Of a stretch of DNA of 64,000 bases, positions 9,034 to 18,029 are shown piece by piece. This DNA is from Propionicimonas sp. (lineage in GTDB: Bacteria; Actinomycetota; Actinomycetes; Propionibacteriales; Propionibacteriaceae). The notes beneath the pieces were generated by a model. The model worked only from the letters and a program-made list of their open reading frames with translations. It was not told where the DNA came from and ran no database searches. Numbering within the stretch: position 1 is the stretch's first letter; the number at the start of each line of letters is the position of its first letter. Both the position numbers and the translations under genes were made by a program. The DNA lies in NCBI RefSeq assembly GCF_029975155.1, contig NZ_JARKPQ010000140.1, forward strand, positions 16,195 through 80,194, written 5' to 3'.

Positions 9034-9348
9034 TCCAGACTCCTGTCGTTGGGTCTCCTCCACCGGCACCGATATTCCCGGCGGCATTCGCATTGACGGT
9101 AGGTCGGGATGGCAGCACGAAACGGCCCTCCAGGGACCACTTTCGGCGCGCCTTCGGCCGGCCAAGTCGACCGGAAAGTGCAAGCCGGACGACGGGATCG
9201 TGCAGGTCTGCACACGACCGTCCGATCTGTTGACACCCCGTCCGGGCGCACGGACGATGACCCTGTCCGACCACGGGGACAGGTCCCATTACCGTTCGCT
9301 CCCGCGGCCGACCCGCGGCGGCCACCGCCCACGAGGTGAGAGGCAGGG
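9034..9348. promoter_or_regulatory. Divergent pduA/pduU control region
   Basis: This 315-base gap between divergent pdu operons should contain both promoters and the PocR sites. Two features stand out. One is a perfect 6-2-6 palindrome GTGCAGgtCTGCAC at 9200-9213. The other is an imperfect pair CACTTTCGG / CCGGAAAGTG around 9140-9180. A partial copy of the 'ggggacaggtcccatt' dispersed repeat lies at 9273-9299, close to pduU. I could not assign -10/-35 boxes with confidence, and I did not see a cobalamin riboswitch. Confidence 0.45.
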
Positions 9349-9690
9349 ATGGCTGAGAAGCAGCGCATCATCCAGGAGTTCGTCCCGGGCAAGCAGGTCA
9401 CGCTGGCCCATGTGGTGGCGAACCCGGACGCGCGCCTCTACCCGAAGGTCGGCCTCGCCCAGCAGGCGGGAGCGATCGGCGTGATGACCATCACCCCTAG
9501 TGAAGCAGCGATCATTGCCGCGGACATCGCCACGAAGGCCGCGGCGGTGGAGCTGGGCTTCGTCGACCGGTTCTCCGGGTCTCTGGTGGTGCTCGGCAGC
9601 CTGACCGACGTCCAGTCCGCCGTGGAGAACGTGGTCACGATCCTGTGCGACCAGCTCGGTTTCGCCAGACCGCCGCTGACGCGGACGTGA
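9349..9690 (+). CDS. pduU: Circularly permuted BMC-H shell protein PduU
   Basis: 113 residues matching the PduU/EutS type of permuted BMC protein, whose hexamer pore is plugged by an N-terminal beta-barrel. The start (KQRIIQEFVPGKQVTLAHVVANP) is the barrel strand, followed by 'AIGVMTITPSEAAIIAADIATKAA' and 'FSGSLVVLGSLTDVQSAVENVV'. It is divergent from pduA and its TGA overlaps the GTG of pduV, so the two are co-translated. Confidence 0.93.
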   Translation: MAEKQRIIQEFVPGKQVTLAHVVANPDARLYPKVGLAQQAGAIGVMTITPSEAAIIAADIATKAAAVELGFVDRFSGSLVVLGSLTDVQSAVENVVTILCDQLGFARPPLTRT

Positions 9691-10112
9691 AGCGGATCCT
9701 GCTGGTCGGCGGCGTCGGCTGCGGCAAGACCACCCTGCTGCAGCGCCTGCACGGCACCGAACTCAGCTACGCGAAGACCGAGACCATCTACACCGACGGC
9801 GCCGTGGTGGACACCCCTGGGGAGTACCTCGAGCTGCCCTGGTTCAAGCATGCGCTGCGGCTGGCGTCGTTCGAGACCGAGCTGGTGGTGCTGCTCGCGT
9901 CCGCCACCGTCGGGGAGGCGCGGTTCCCGCCCGGCTTCACCACGTTCTTCATGCCACCGTCGATCGGCGTGGTGACCAAGATCGACATCGCGACCCCGGC
10001 CGAGGTCGCCACCGCGTCCAGCCACCTGCGCCTCGCCGGCGCGACCGAGTTGTACGAGGTCTCCGCCCTCACCGGAGAGGGCATGGACGTCCTCGCCGCC
10101 CGCCTGGCCTGA
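9687..10112 (+). CDS. pduV: EutP/PduV-family GTPase-like protein
   Basis: A 141-residue Ras-like P-loop protein of the PduV/EutP family. The GTG start (VKRILLVGG) overlaps the pduU stop; the track version begins upstream in pduU. The P-loop GGVGCGKTT, a G3-like 'VVDTPGEYLELPW', and 'VVTKIDIA' (G4) are intact, and 'YEVSALTGEGMD' matches the SAL loop. In Salmonella, PduV binds PduU and has been linked to microcompartment movement. It is the last gene of the two-gene pduUV unit; repeat DNA follows. Confidence 0.92.
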   Translation: MKRILLVGGVGCGKTTLLQRLHGTELSYAKTETIYTDGAVVDTPGEYLELPWFKHALRLASFETELVVLLASATVGEARFPPGFTTFFMPPSIGVVTKIDIATPAEVATASSHLRLAGATELYEVSALTGEGMDVLAARLA

Positions 10113-10529
10113 GGACCGTCCTCCGTCATCCCGGCGAACGCCGGGGTCCCCGCAACCCGACCGGCGACGTAGCGCACGGGATCCCGGATCAAGTCCGGGA
10201 TGACGAGGGAAGAGTCCGGGATGACGAGGGAAGAGTCCGGGATGACGAGAGAAGAGTCCGGGATGACGAGAGAAGAGTCCGGGATGACGAGAGAAGAGTC
10301 CGGGATGACGAGAGAAGAGTCCGGGATGACGAGAGAAGAATCCGGGATGACGAGAGATGACGCACGGGCTGGACCGAGTCAGAACCGTCCCCTTACCGTT
10401 CAGCTCCCGCGCGCCCACGCACCGTCATCCCGGCGAACGCCGGGATCCCCGCAGCCCGGCCGGCAACACACGTGCAGGGGATCCCGGGTCAAGCCCGGGA
10501 TGACGTCAAGCCCGGGACGACAGGGCACG
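10113..10529. repeat. Repeat-filled intergenic region with 21-base tandem array
   Basis: No gene is visible. Copies of the dispersed element bounded by 'gtcatcccggcgaacgccgg' and 'cccgggatgac' occupy 10124-10205 and 10425-10505. Between them, from about 10197 to 10352, the end of one copy has been amplified into about eight 21-base units (gggatgacgagagaagagtcc). Because 21 is a multiple of three, the array is open in several frames and produces the spurious plus-strand ORF beginning MTREESG. It separates convergent pduV and pduQ, and its hairpins may terminate both. Confidence 0.85.
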
Positions 10530-11660
10530 TCAGACGATGCGGCGCAACAGGGCGGCCAGGTCGGCCTCGGTGACTGCGACGGGGTTGCCGGACGTGCAGA
10601 AGTCCTTCAGCGCGGTCGCCGCGAGGGACGGGACGGCGGCGAGGAAGGCGTCCCGATCGACGTCGGCGGCGGTGATGGTCGCGGGCATGTCGAGCGTCCA
10701 GCGCAGCTGCTCCACCCAGTCGATCAGCGCCAGCACCAGGTTGCGGTCGCTGGACGCCCGCAGCCCGACCGCCCGCGCGAGGGTGACGTAGCGGCGTCCC
10801 ACCCCCGACAGTCCGCCGTAGCCGAAGCCCAGATCGCCGGCGTTGAAGGCGATCACGTGCGGCAGCAGGATCCCGTTGAGGCGGCCGTGCGCGACCTTGA
10901 ACGAGCCGCCGATCGCGTGGGAGAGACCGTGGACGATGCCCAGCCCGGAGTTCTGGAACGCGATCCCGGCCATGGTGGCGCCGGTGTGCTGGTGCTCCCT
11001 GGCCTTCAGGTCGTCGCTGCTGCGGTAGCTGCGCACCAGGTAGGTGTCGGCGATCCGGAGCGCCTTCTCGGCGAGGGCGTCGGAGAAGTCGTTGTGGCCC
11101 ACCGCGACGTAGGCCTCGATCGCGTGGCTCACCGCGTCCATCCCGGAGTCGGCGACGAGCCGCGGCGGCGCCGTGCGGACCGCGTCCGGGTCGAGGATCG
11201 CCATCTCCGGCAGCATGTCCGCTGACGTCAGCGGCAGCTTGGCGTGGCTGACCGGGTCGGTGACCACCGCGAAGGAGGTGACCTCCGAGCCGGTGCCGCT
11301 GGTGGTCGGGATCACGATCAGCCCGTCGCTGAGCGGATGGCCCTGTTCGAGAGCGAGTTTGCGGACCGCCTTCGCGGTGTCGATCGGTGACCCGCCGCCG
11401 AGCGCGACGATCGCGTCCGGCTCGAAGGCGAGGAAGGCGCGCAGTCCCTCCGTGACGGCGTTGATGTCGGGGTTCGGCTGCACCTGGTCGAAGACCTCGA
11501 CGATCGCCTTCCGCAACTCGGCCAGCACCTGGTTCATCAACTCGGTGGTCGCCATGAAGGCGTCGGTGACCACCAGGACCCGCTTGCCCTGGAGCGTGTC
11601 CAGGGCCTTCAGTGAGTCAGGCCCGTAGCAGAGGGTGGTGGTGAGCTGGAAGCGAAACAC
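10530..11660 (-). CDS. pduQ: Iron-dependent propanol dehydrogenase PduQ
   Basis: A 376-residue group III (iron-containing) alcohol dehydrogenase that reduces propanal to 1-propanol and recycles NAD+ in the microcompartment. The NAD-binding motif is 'IVALGGGSPIDTAKAVR', followed by '[12 protein letters not shown]'. Metal ligands sit in 'DSGMDAVSHAIEAY', 'HGLSHAIGG' and 'AHGRLNGILLPHVI'. The GTG start lies inside the 3' end of pocR (44-base overlap), with GGGAGA at a fair distance. Grouping with pocR, apart from the main operon, makes it a separate regulator-enzyme transcript. Confidence 0.93.
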   Translation of the reverse strand: MFRFQLTTTLCYGPDSLKALDTLQGKRVLVVTDAFMATTELMNQVLAELRKAIVEVFDQVQPNPDINAVTEGLRAFLAFEPDAIVALGGGSPIDTAKAVRKLALEQGHPLSDGLIVIPTTSGTGSEVTSFAVVTDPVSHAKLPLTSADMLPEMAILDPDAVRTAPPRLVADSGMDAVSHAIEAYVAVGHNDFSDALAEKALRIADTYLVRSYRSSDDLKAREHQHTGATMAGIAFQNSGLGIVHGLSHAIGGSFKVAHGRLNGILLPHVIAFNAGDLGFGYGGLSGVGRRYVTLARAVGLRASSDRNLVLALIDWVEQLRWTLDMPATITAADVDRDAFLAAVPSLAATALKDFCTSGNPVAVTEADLAALLRRIV

Positions 11661-12915
11661 CGGCTGGTCTCCCGTCGCGCGCAGAGAACTGACGCCGGAA
11701 CTCGCTCGGGGACAGCCCGGTGTGCGAGCGGAAGACCCTGGAGAAGTAGTTGACCTGGTGGAAATCGAGCTCCGCCGCGATCTTCTGCACCGGCATCTGC
11801 GTGGAAGCTAGCATCAGCTGGGCGCGGGAGATCCGCCAGGCCGTCACATACGACACGAATGTGTAGCCGGTGACCGATTTGAACAACTTCGACAGGTGGC
11901 CGGGCGACCAGTGCGTGGACGCCGCCGCCTCGGTGAGCGACAGCGCGCGGTTGGGGTGCCGGGCGATGTCGTTGAGCAGGTCCCTCAGGTCGCGGGCGCG
12001 GTGCGGGCGCGAGCGGACGATCTCGTCCAGCACCATGCCCAGCAGGCGCTCGAAGTACAGCTGCGCGGAGTAACGGTTGGTGGACGCCGTCCTGCGGTCG
12101 CGCTGGCGCTGGACGACCTGGGTCAGGTGCGGCAGCAGCCGGGGCGCGCTGTCCCGGGTCGCCGCCAGCACCCCGTCCTCGATCCGGACGAGGTGGTCGC
12201 GGACGTCGCCGGCGCCGGCGTACGCCTCGTCCAGCAGCCGGCTGATCTCGCCGAACGCGCCGGCGAGGTCTTCTGCGTCGATGGCGGCGCGCAGCGAGCT
12301 CCAGTCCTCGGCAGGGGTGCCCGTCGCGCCCGTCCCCTCGGCGGCGGGCGGCCGCGGCACCAGGGTGAGCAGCGGGAACCGGGATCGCGGCGCCTCCGCG
12401 ACGCCGCGGCGGCTCCGCACGCCGTCGATGCCCTGGCTGAGCCCCAGCAGCGTCTTGGCCGCGGCGGCGATCCGGCGCAGGTTGGACCGCGGCACCTGCT
12501 CGTACAGTTCCTCCAGCTGGACGTCGCCGCGCCAGCCGGAGTTGTTGGTGAGGTACTCCGGCTGTTCCGCCTCCGGCACCCGCACCTGGCCGCAGAGGAT
12601 GGCGCCCACGTAGGTGTCCCCGTCCGTGATCGGGACGGAGAAGTCCACCAGCCCGGAGTGACAGCGGTAGGCCTGCGGTGAGCCCTCGATCAGTGACTGC
12701 AGGCCGCCGTGGGCGTCGCAGCCGTGACAGAGCTTGTCGCGACGCGGATCGGAGCGCATCATCCGGCAGAAGTCGGTGAACGCGCAGGCCGGTGTCACCG
12801 GGATGCCGCGGGTGTCCACAGCCACCGTCGCGAGCCCCGTCGCCTCTGAGAAGTCTTCGAGTACCTTCTGGAGCTGGTCGAGGTCCAGCACCGCTCCAAT
12901 CCCCAGCTCAGCCAT
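11617..12915 (-). CDS. pocR: PocR-type AraC-family transcriptional activator
   Basis: A 432-residue regulator. Residues ~8-165 form a PocR sensory domain with the cysteine-rich stretch FCRMMRSDPRRDKLCHGCD, followed by YRCHSGLVDFSVPI and GAILCGQVRVPE. A central helical region follows, then a C-terminal AraC-type double helix-turn-helix (SLTEAAASTHWSPGHLSKLF and VQKIAAELDFHQVNYFSRVFRSHTGLSPSEFR). In Salmonella, PocR activates pdu and cob genes in response to propanediol; the location beside pduQ supports the same role here. It overlaps pduQ by 44 bases. Confidence 0.93.
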   Translation of the reverse strand: MAELGIGAVLDLDQLQKVLEDFSEATGLATVAVDTRGIPVTPACAFTDFCRMMRSDPRRDKLCHGCDAHGGLQSLIEGSPQAYRCHSGLVDFSVPITDGDTYVGAILCGQVRVPEAEQPEYLTNNSGWRGDVQLEELYEQVPRSNLRRIAAAAKTLLGLSQGIDGVRSRRGVAEAPRSRFPLLTLVPRPPAAEGTGATGTPAEDWSSLRAAIDAEDLAGAFGEISRLLDEAYAGAGDVRDHLVRIEDGVLAATRDSAPRLLPHLTQVVQRQRDRRTASTNRYSAQLYFERLLGMVLDEIVRSRPHRARDLRDLLNDIARHPNRALSLTEAAASTHWSPGHLSKLFKSVTGYTFVSYVTAWRISRAQLMLASTQMPVQKIAAELDFHQVNYFSRVFRSHTGLSPSEFRRQFSARDGRPAGVSLPAHHHPLLRA

Positions 12916-13174
12916 TGACGCCTCCGGTTGGATCGATGCCGAGACTAGCTCAACCGGCCACCCCGGGAAAGGGTGCGGTCGCCGCCCCCGGACGGGCGCC
13001 AGGCCGGTGCCGGCGGGGCGGCGGGGCCCGCAGAATGCCGGCCCCGCGACCCGAGGAGTCGCGGCGGATCTTCAGGAAAAGCTCAGCAAATGGGCTGCCG
13101 GTCACCCATTCGGGGGATTACCATATTCGACAGGTGCTTTGCCCATTGGCAGTCCTTTAGGGATAGGGGACCGC
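12916..13174. other. pocR upstream region
   Basis: A 259-base gap between pocR and the LacI gene, both on the minus strand. It must hold the pocR promoter. The segment near 13100-13150 ('gattaccatattcgac') is locally AT-richer than its surroundings and is the best place for a promoter, but no clear -10/-35 pair or riboswitch was recognised. Confidence 0.35.
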
Positions 13175-13200
13175 GGCCCCGCCTTCTTCGAGGCGGGGCC
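13175..13200 (-). terminator. Stem-loop terminator after lacI-type gene
   Basis: A perfect 9-base inverted repeat GGCCCCGCC / GGCGGGGCC with an eight-base loop. It begins at the last base of the TAG stop of the minus-strand LacI gene. No long T-run follows, as is common for high-GC actinobacterial terminators. Confidence 0.7.
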
Positions 13201-14231
13201 TAGCCGTTTCCTGGGCCGGTGACCCCGCAGCCGCAGGACTCCCGCACCACCAGCGTGGTCGGGTACGACCGGGACTTCGGCACCGTGCCCAGCACCTCGG
13301 CGACCGCGGCCCGCGCCATCCGCGCGAGCGGCACCCCCGCCGTCGTCAGCGGGGAGACGGCGAACTCCGCCCCCGGCGAGCCGTCGAAGGAGGTGACCGC
13401 GACCGCGCCCGGCACCGGCCGTCCGGCCCGCTGCAGGCCCGCGACCAGCCCGATCGCGATCTGGTCGGACGCGGCGAACGCCGCGGTCACGCCGGGATGG
13501 GCGGACACCAGGAGTGCGGCGGCGGCCAGTCCGCCGGCCGACGACCAGTGCACGCGGATCCGGTGGCCGGTGCCGAGGCCGGCCTCGACCAGTTCGTCCC
13601 GCCAGCCGCGCTCGCGGTCGTCCATGGGCTCGTCCGTCGCCTCGGGGTGGTCGGTGCCGATGACCAGCGCCACCTCGCGGTGCCCGTGGACCTCGACGAG
13701 GTGCCGGACCGCCGCCCGCGCACCGCCGTAGTAGTCCGGCCAGATCGCCAACCGCTCGGTCGGCGTGGCCAGACTCATCCGGACCAGCGGGACGCGGCTG
13801 CGCAGCGCCACCGCCACGGCTTCCGGTTCGGGGGCGGTCGCGGTGATCACACCGGCCACGAGGTGTCCGCTGAGGGTCTCGACCAGCGGAGCGATGCCGC
13901 CGGTCGTGCTCTGGGCCAGCACGAGGTTCATCGACTTGGCGCGGGCAGCGACCTCGACAGCCTGCGCCAGCGCAGCGAAGTACGGGTTGCTGACGTCGGG
14001 GACGATCAGGCCGAGCAGGTCGGAGCGTCCGGTGATCAGGGACCGGGCCGCGGCGTTGGGCCGGTAACCCAGCTTCTCGATCGCGTCCAGGACCTTGGTG
14101 CGGGTGGCCTCCGCGACCGGCCGCGGCCCGTTGTTCACGACGTAGCTGACCACCGCGGAACTCACCCCGGCCAGCCGGGCCACGTCGTTCCGCGTGACGT
14201 CCCGTGGCGGCCTGGCATCGCTGCTGGACAT
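13200..14231 (-). CDS. LacI-family transcriptional regulator
   Basis: A 343-residue LacI/GalR repressor. The N-terminal helix-turn-helix and hinge are intact (TRNDVARLAGVSSAVVSYVVN, then KLGYRPNAAARSLITGR), and the periplasmic-binding-like sensor follows (LIVPDVSNPYFAALAQAVE, VAAFAASDQIAIGLV-type core, AVTSFDGSPGAEFAVSPLTT). The C-terminus ends with VVRESCGCG, a feature of the sugar-responsive actinobacterial subgroup. Its neighbours are the alpha-galactosidase operon on one side and pocR on the other. The second LacI (16791-17909) is the more likely galactosidase regulator, so the target of this one is open. Confidence 0.9.
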   Translation of the reverse strand: MSSSDARPPRDVTRNDVARLAGVSSAVVSYVVNNGPRPVAEATRTKVLDAIEKLGYRPNAAARSLITGRSDLLGLIVPDVSNPYFAALAQAVEVAARAKSMNLVLAQSTTGGIAPLVETLSGHLVAGVITATAPEPEAVAVALRSRVPLVRMSLATPTERLAIWPDYYGGARAAVRHLVEVHGHREVALVIGTDHPEATDEPMDDRERGWRDELVEAGLGTGHRIRVHWSSAGGLAAAALLVSAHPGVTAAFAASDQIAIGLVAGLQRAGRPVPGAVAVTSFDGSPGAEFAVSPLTTAGVPLARMARAAVAEVLGTVPKSRSYPTTLVVRESCGCGVTGPGNG

Positions 14232-14285
14232 CCACCCCCCTGTCGCTCTGTGCCCGCCAAGCCTAGAGGCCCGCCGTCGGCGACT

Positions 14286-14500
14286 CGTCAGCCCTTCGTG
14301 ACGGTCGCAGCGCGACCTCCTCAGGGAGCGATGACGACTGTCGTCCCGGCGAACGCGTCATCCCGGCGAACGCCGGGATCCCCGCACATGCCCGGCAGCC
14401 CGACCATTGTCATCCCGGCGAACGCCGGGATCCCGGGTCAAGCCCGGGATGACAAAGACAGCCGGGATGACAAAGACAGCCCGGGATGACAAAGACAGAG
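14286..14500. repeat. Dispersed palindromic repeats
   Basis: The gap between the alpha-galactosidase and the LacI gene holds a copy of the 'cttcgtgacg...cctcagggagcg' repeat (14286-14330). Nested copies of the 'gtcatcccggcgaacgccgg' element follow, ending in three short 'ccgggatgacaaagacag' units (14440-14490). No gene is seen. Confidence 0.85.
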
Positions 14501-14508
14501 GGGACAGC

Positions 14509-16794
14509 TCAGACGGCCTCGGCGAGGTAGAGCACGACGTGGTCGGGCTGCATCGGGGCCTCGATCAGGCCGGTGGTGGCCAGCAGCGAGCCGGGCAGGA
14601 CCACGCCGGACGGTGCGCCGGCGAGTCGCAGCGTGGGGACGGGACCGGCGCCGGCGGACTCGGGGCTGAGGTCCAGTTCGACCCCCCACCAGGGCGGGGG
14701 AAGGACGCCCGACGGCGGCGGGCCGACCAGGACCGGTGACACCCGGTAGCGCCGGGCGGGATCGAGGCCCGGCAGCGGCAGCCGGCCCAGGAGCGCGGGG
14801 GTGTGCCACGCCACGGTCGCGAACGAGTAGAGCGCCCGGGAGCGGTCCGGCGCGACCACGCCACCGGCGACGATCGAGTCGTCCGGGACGTCGATGCGGA
14901 CCAGATCGCCGCCCAGCAGCAGGTCGCGATGAGCCTTGTAGAACGCGATCCAGCCGGCGAGCTCCGCACGCTCCGCCGGGGTCGCCGTCCGGATGTCCCA
15001 CTCGATGCCGAAGTGGCCGAAGAGCGCGGTCCCCGCCCGGAAGCCCAGCTCGTGGGTGCGTCCGGTGGTGTGCGACGTGCCGGACGCGATGTGCGAACCC
15101 ATCAGCTCCGGCGGGAGGAGCTGGGTGGTCCACCGCAGCATCTGCTGCCGCTCCTGCGGGTCGATGCAGTCCGACACCCAGACCCGGTCGGTGTGCTGCA
15201 GGACGCCCAGGTCGACCCGGCCGCCGCCCGCCGAGCACGACTCGATCTCCAGGCCCGGATGCGCGGCCTTGAGTTCGTCCATCAGCCGGTAGGTGGCCTC
15301 GGTCTGCGCGTGCACCCCGGGACGGCCGTCGGGCCGGCTGCCCGCGTCGATCAGGTCGCGGTTGTGGTCCCACTTGATGTAGTCGATCCGGTACTCGTCG
15401 AGCAGCGCGAGCATCGCGTCCCGCAGGTAGGCGTAGCACTCCGGGATCCCCAGGTTGAGCACCTGCTGGTGGCGGAACGCCGGCGGCAGCCGGTCCCCGG
15501 CGGCCAGCACCCACTCCGGGTGCGCCCTGGCGACGTCGGAGTCGAGGTTCACCATCTCCGGCTCGAACCACAGGCCGAACTGCATGCCCAGCTCGCGGAC
15601 CCGGTTCACCAGCGGGTGCAGCCCGTCCGGCCAGACCTCCGCGGACACCTGCCAGTCGCCCAGCCCCGCCCAGTCGTTGCGCCGGGCGCCGAACCAGCCG
15701 TCGTCCAGCACGTACCGCTCGACGCCGATCGCCGCCGCCTGCTCGGCCAGCTCCAGCAGCGGCGGCAACGAATGGTCGAAGTAGACCGCCTCCCACACGT
15801 TGATCGTCACGGGACGCTGCGTGGACGGATGCGTCGGACGCGCGCGCAGGTGCCGGTGGAAGCGGCGGGCCACCTCGTCCAGGCCGACGCCGTACGAGCC
15901 GTAGAGCCACGGACCGGTGTAGGCCTCGCCGGGACCGAGCACCATCTCCCCCGGCAACAGCAGTTCCCCGCCGCCGAGCAACTGCTCGCCGGTGATCATG
16001 CGTTCGGCGTAGTGGGTGTGGTTGCCGCTCCACCCGATGTGGACGCCCCAGACCTCGCCGGACCCGAAGCCGAAGCCGGCCGTGCCCGCGTGCAGCACGG
16101 TGGCCGCGTCCGCGCCGGTGCGGCCCCTGCGGCCCTCGCGCAGGTGGGTCCCGATGGTGAACGGACGGCGTTGCGGCACGCGCTCCTTGCCCCAGCGGCC
16201 GGTCAGGTCGAGCAGTTCCGATGCCACGACGGGCACCGGGTACGCCAGCACGAGATCGTTCAGCTGGTAGTCGGTGGAGCCGGTGTTCGTCAGCCGCGCC
16301 CGGCTGCGCAGCACCCCGCCGGCGGCCAGCTCGACCGTCAGCACCAGCTCGAGCCCGGCGACCTCGTCCACGGCGGTCACCTCGACGCTGCCGGTGCCGA
16401 GGGTGACGAGGGTGGGGCGGCCGGACGGGGTCTCGACCCTTCGACGGGGCTCAGGGGAACCCGGCTCGACCAGCGGTTGGGGTGCAACCCTGAGCGTCCT
16501 CGTCGTGAACGCCGGCGACCAGTCGCGGCCGCCGCGCGAGCCGCTCAGCCCGGGCCGGCCCATCCAGCCGGTGCGGTGCTCGGGCAGCATTCCCACCCGC
16601 ACCGGCTCGTCCACCAGGTTCGGGGCCATCGGGTACGCCCCGGCCGTGACCAGGGCCGTCACGTCCGCGAGGGTCAGCTCGCCGGGATCGGCACCCCAGT
16701 GCGCGATCGCCGGCAGCCGGCCGCCGGCCAGGTCGAGGACGACCCCCACGCCGTCGGCGCGCAGTACGACGTAGGCATTCACGGTCTCGGTCAT
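14509..16794 (-). CDS. GH36 alpha-galactosidase
   Basis: A 761-residue glycoside hydrolase family 36 enzyme that releases terminal alpha-galactose from melibiose or raffinose-type sugars; no signal peptide is seen, so it acts in the cytoplasm on imported sugar. The N-terminal beta-supersandwich is followed by the TIM barrel with 'VLDDGWFGARRNDWAGLGDW', the nucleophile D476 in IKWDHNR and the acid/base D542 in WVSDCIDP. Residues ~104-126 (LVEPGSPEPRRRVETPSG) do not look like native protein and match dispersed-repeat DNA, probably a surface-loop insertion. Its ATG overlaps the stop of the upstream LacI gene (ATGA). A divergent ABC importer supplies the substrate. Confidence 0.93.
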   Translation of the reverse strand: MTETVNAYVVLRADGVGVVLDLAGGRLPAIAHWGADPGELTLADVTALVTAGAYPMAPNLVDEPVRVGMLPEHRTGWMGRPGLSGSRGGRDWSPAFTTRTLRVAPQPLVEPGSPEPRRRVETPSGRPTLVTLGTGSVEVTAVDEVAGLELVLTVELAAGGVLRSRARLTNTGSTDYQLNDLVLAYPVPVVASELLDLTGRWGKERVPQRRPFTIGTHLREGRRGRTGADAATVLHAGTAGFGFGSGEVWGVHIGWSGNHTHYAERMITGEQLLGGGELLLPGEMVLGPGEAYTGPWLYGSYGVGLDEVARRFHRHLRARPTHPSTQRPVTINVWEAVYFDHSLPPLLELAEQAAAIGVERYVLDDGWFGARRNDWAGLGDWQVSAEVWPDGLHPLVNRVRELGMQFGLWFEPEMVNLDSDVARAHPEWVLAAGDRLPPAFRHQQVLNLGIPECYAYLRDAMLALLDEYRIDYIKWDHNRDLIDAGSRPDGRPGVHAQTEATYRLMDELKAAHPGLEIESCSAGGGRVDLGVLQHTDRVWVSDCIDPQERQQMLRWTTQLLPPELMGSHIASGTSHTTGRTHELGFRAGTALFGHFGIEWDIRTATPAERAELAGWIAFYKAHRDLLLGGDLVRIDVPDDSIVAGGVVAPDRSRALYSFATVAWHTPALLGRLPLPGLDPARRYRVSPVLVGPPPSGVLPPPWWGVELDLSPESAGAGPVPTLRLAGAPSGVVLPGSLLATTGLIEAPMQPDHVVLYLAEAV

Positions 16795-17909
16795 TCCTGG
16801 TTCCTCCTGGTCCGGCTGTGCTGGCGGGTGATCACGTCCACCCTGGTCGGTTCGATCTGGTCAGGGGTGCAGCCGCAGGAGCCGCGGCGCACGAGCTCGG
16901 TGGGGAACTGCCGATGAACGCCCCGGGCGAGCTCGGGTTCGTCGAGCAGCTCGATCACCGCCGCGGCGAGCTCGGGCAGCGGCTGGCGGGCGACGGTGAG
17001 CGGCGGCCAGCAGAACTCCGACTCCTTGGTGCCGTCGAAGGCCACCACCGCCACGTCCTCGGGGATCCGCACACCCCGCTCGTGCAGCGCGCGGACGAGC
17101 CCGACGCCCTGCAGGTCGTTGCTGGCGAAGACGGCGTCCAGCCGCGGGTCCTCGGCGAGCAGCGCCGCGGCCCCGGCGTAGCCGCCCTCCCGGCTCCACG
17201 GCACCCGGACGATCGCGCCGTCCGGCAGCCCGGCGGTGCGGAGCGCCCGCCGCCAGCCCTGCTCGCGCGGGTCGGGATCGCCGAAACCGCCCTCGCCGAC
17301 GATCATCGCGATCCGTCGGCGACCGTGCTCCAGCAGGTGGTTCACCAGCGTCTCGGCCCCGCCGGCCACGTCCGAACCCACCGTGCGGCGCCCCGGCACC
17401 GGGCCGGGACAGTCGATCAGGACCGTCGGGACGCCCAGGGACTGGAACATCGCGCTGGCGTCGAACCCGGTGAACAGGAGCCCGTCCACCTGCCGCGAGA
17501 CGAGGTCGTCGACGATGGCCTTCTCGGCCCTCGCGTCCTCGTGGGTGTCGCCGATCAGGATCCGCTTGCCCCGCTCGGCCGCGGCCTTGACCAGCTCGGC
17601 GGTGTACTCGGCGAAGTAGGGGTTGAGCGCGTCGGCGACCACCAGGCCGAGTGTCTCGGTCGTGCCGCGGCGCAGCGCCCGCGCGCTGGCGTTGGGCCGG
17701 TAGCCCAGCAGCTCCATCGCCTCCCGCACCCTCGCGGCCGTCGCCGGCGCCACCGGACGGGGGCCGCTGTTCACCACATAGCTGACCACCGCGGTGCTCA
17801 CTCCGGCGAGCCTGGCCACGTCCGCACGGGTCGTCGGCGCGCGCCAGCCGGGCTCCCGCGCCCCGGTCCTGGCGCGCGGCAGCTGCTCGGCCTCGTGCTG
17901 GGTCGACAC
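16791..17909 (-). CDS. LacI-family repressor of the alpha-galactoside locus
   Basis: A 372-residue LacI/GalR regulator. The helix-turn-helix TRADVARLAGVSTAVVSYVVN and the hinge LLGYRPNASARALRRG are clear; the sensor domain carries 'LGLVVADALNPYFAEYTAELV' and 'DAVFASNDLQGVGLV'. The C-terminus has VRRGSCGC. I use the GTG five bases after AAGGAG rather than the track start. It is coupled by ATGA overlap to the alpha-galactosidase and is divergent from the sugar ABC importer. The spacer has a perfect CTACACGTGTAG palindrome that is a good candidate operator. Together this suggests a galactoside-inducible system. Confidence 0.9.
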   Translation of the reverse strand: MSTQHEAEQLPRARTGAREPGWRAPTTRADVARLAGVSTAVVSYVVNSGPRPVAPATAARVREAMELLGYRPNASARALRRGTTETLGLVVADALNPYFAEYTAELVKAAAERGKRILIGDTHEDARAEKAIVDDLVSRQVDGLLFTGFDASAMFQSLGVPTVLIDCPGPVPGRRTVGSDVAGGAETLVNHLLEHGRRRIAMIVGEGGFGDPDPREQGWRRALRTAGLPDGAIVRVPWSREGGYAGAAALLAEDPRLDAVFASNDLQGVGLVRALHERGVRIPEDVAVVAFDGTKESEFCWPPLTVARQPLPELAAAVIELLDEPELARGVHRQFPTELVRRGSCGCTPDQIEPTRVDVITRQHSRTRRNQE

Positions 17910-18029
17910 CGGCACTCCTTCGTCCTCGACCGGCGTGAATCTACACCAATAGATAGAAGAGTTGCATGGGAGCACTCGGTTCGGCAAGCGTGACTTTTTC
18001 GTTATCTTCACCTCTTGCGCTCTCCGACT

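Noticed and set aside
10200-11225. Plus-strand 341-residue ORF starting with MTREESG repeats
   Set aside because: It is translated tandem-repeat DNA running antisense into pduQ; no ribosome site and no domain.
12916-13174. Cobalamin riboswitch upstream of pocR
   Set aside because: I looked for the B12-box and the conserved core on both strands here and upstream of pduA, and saw no convincing match.
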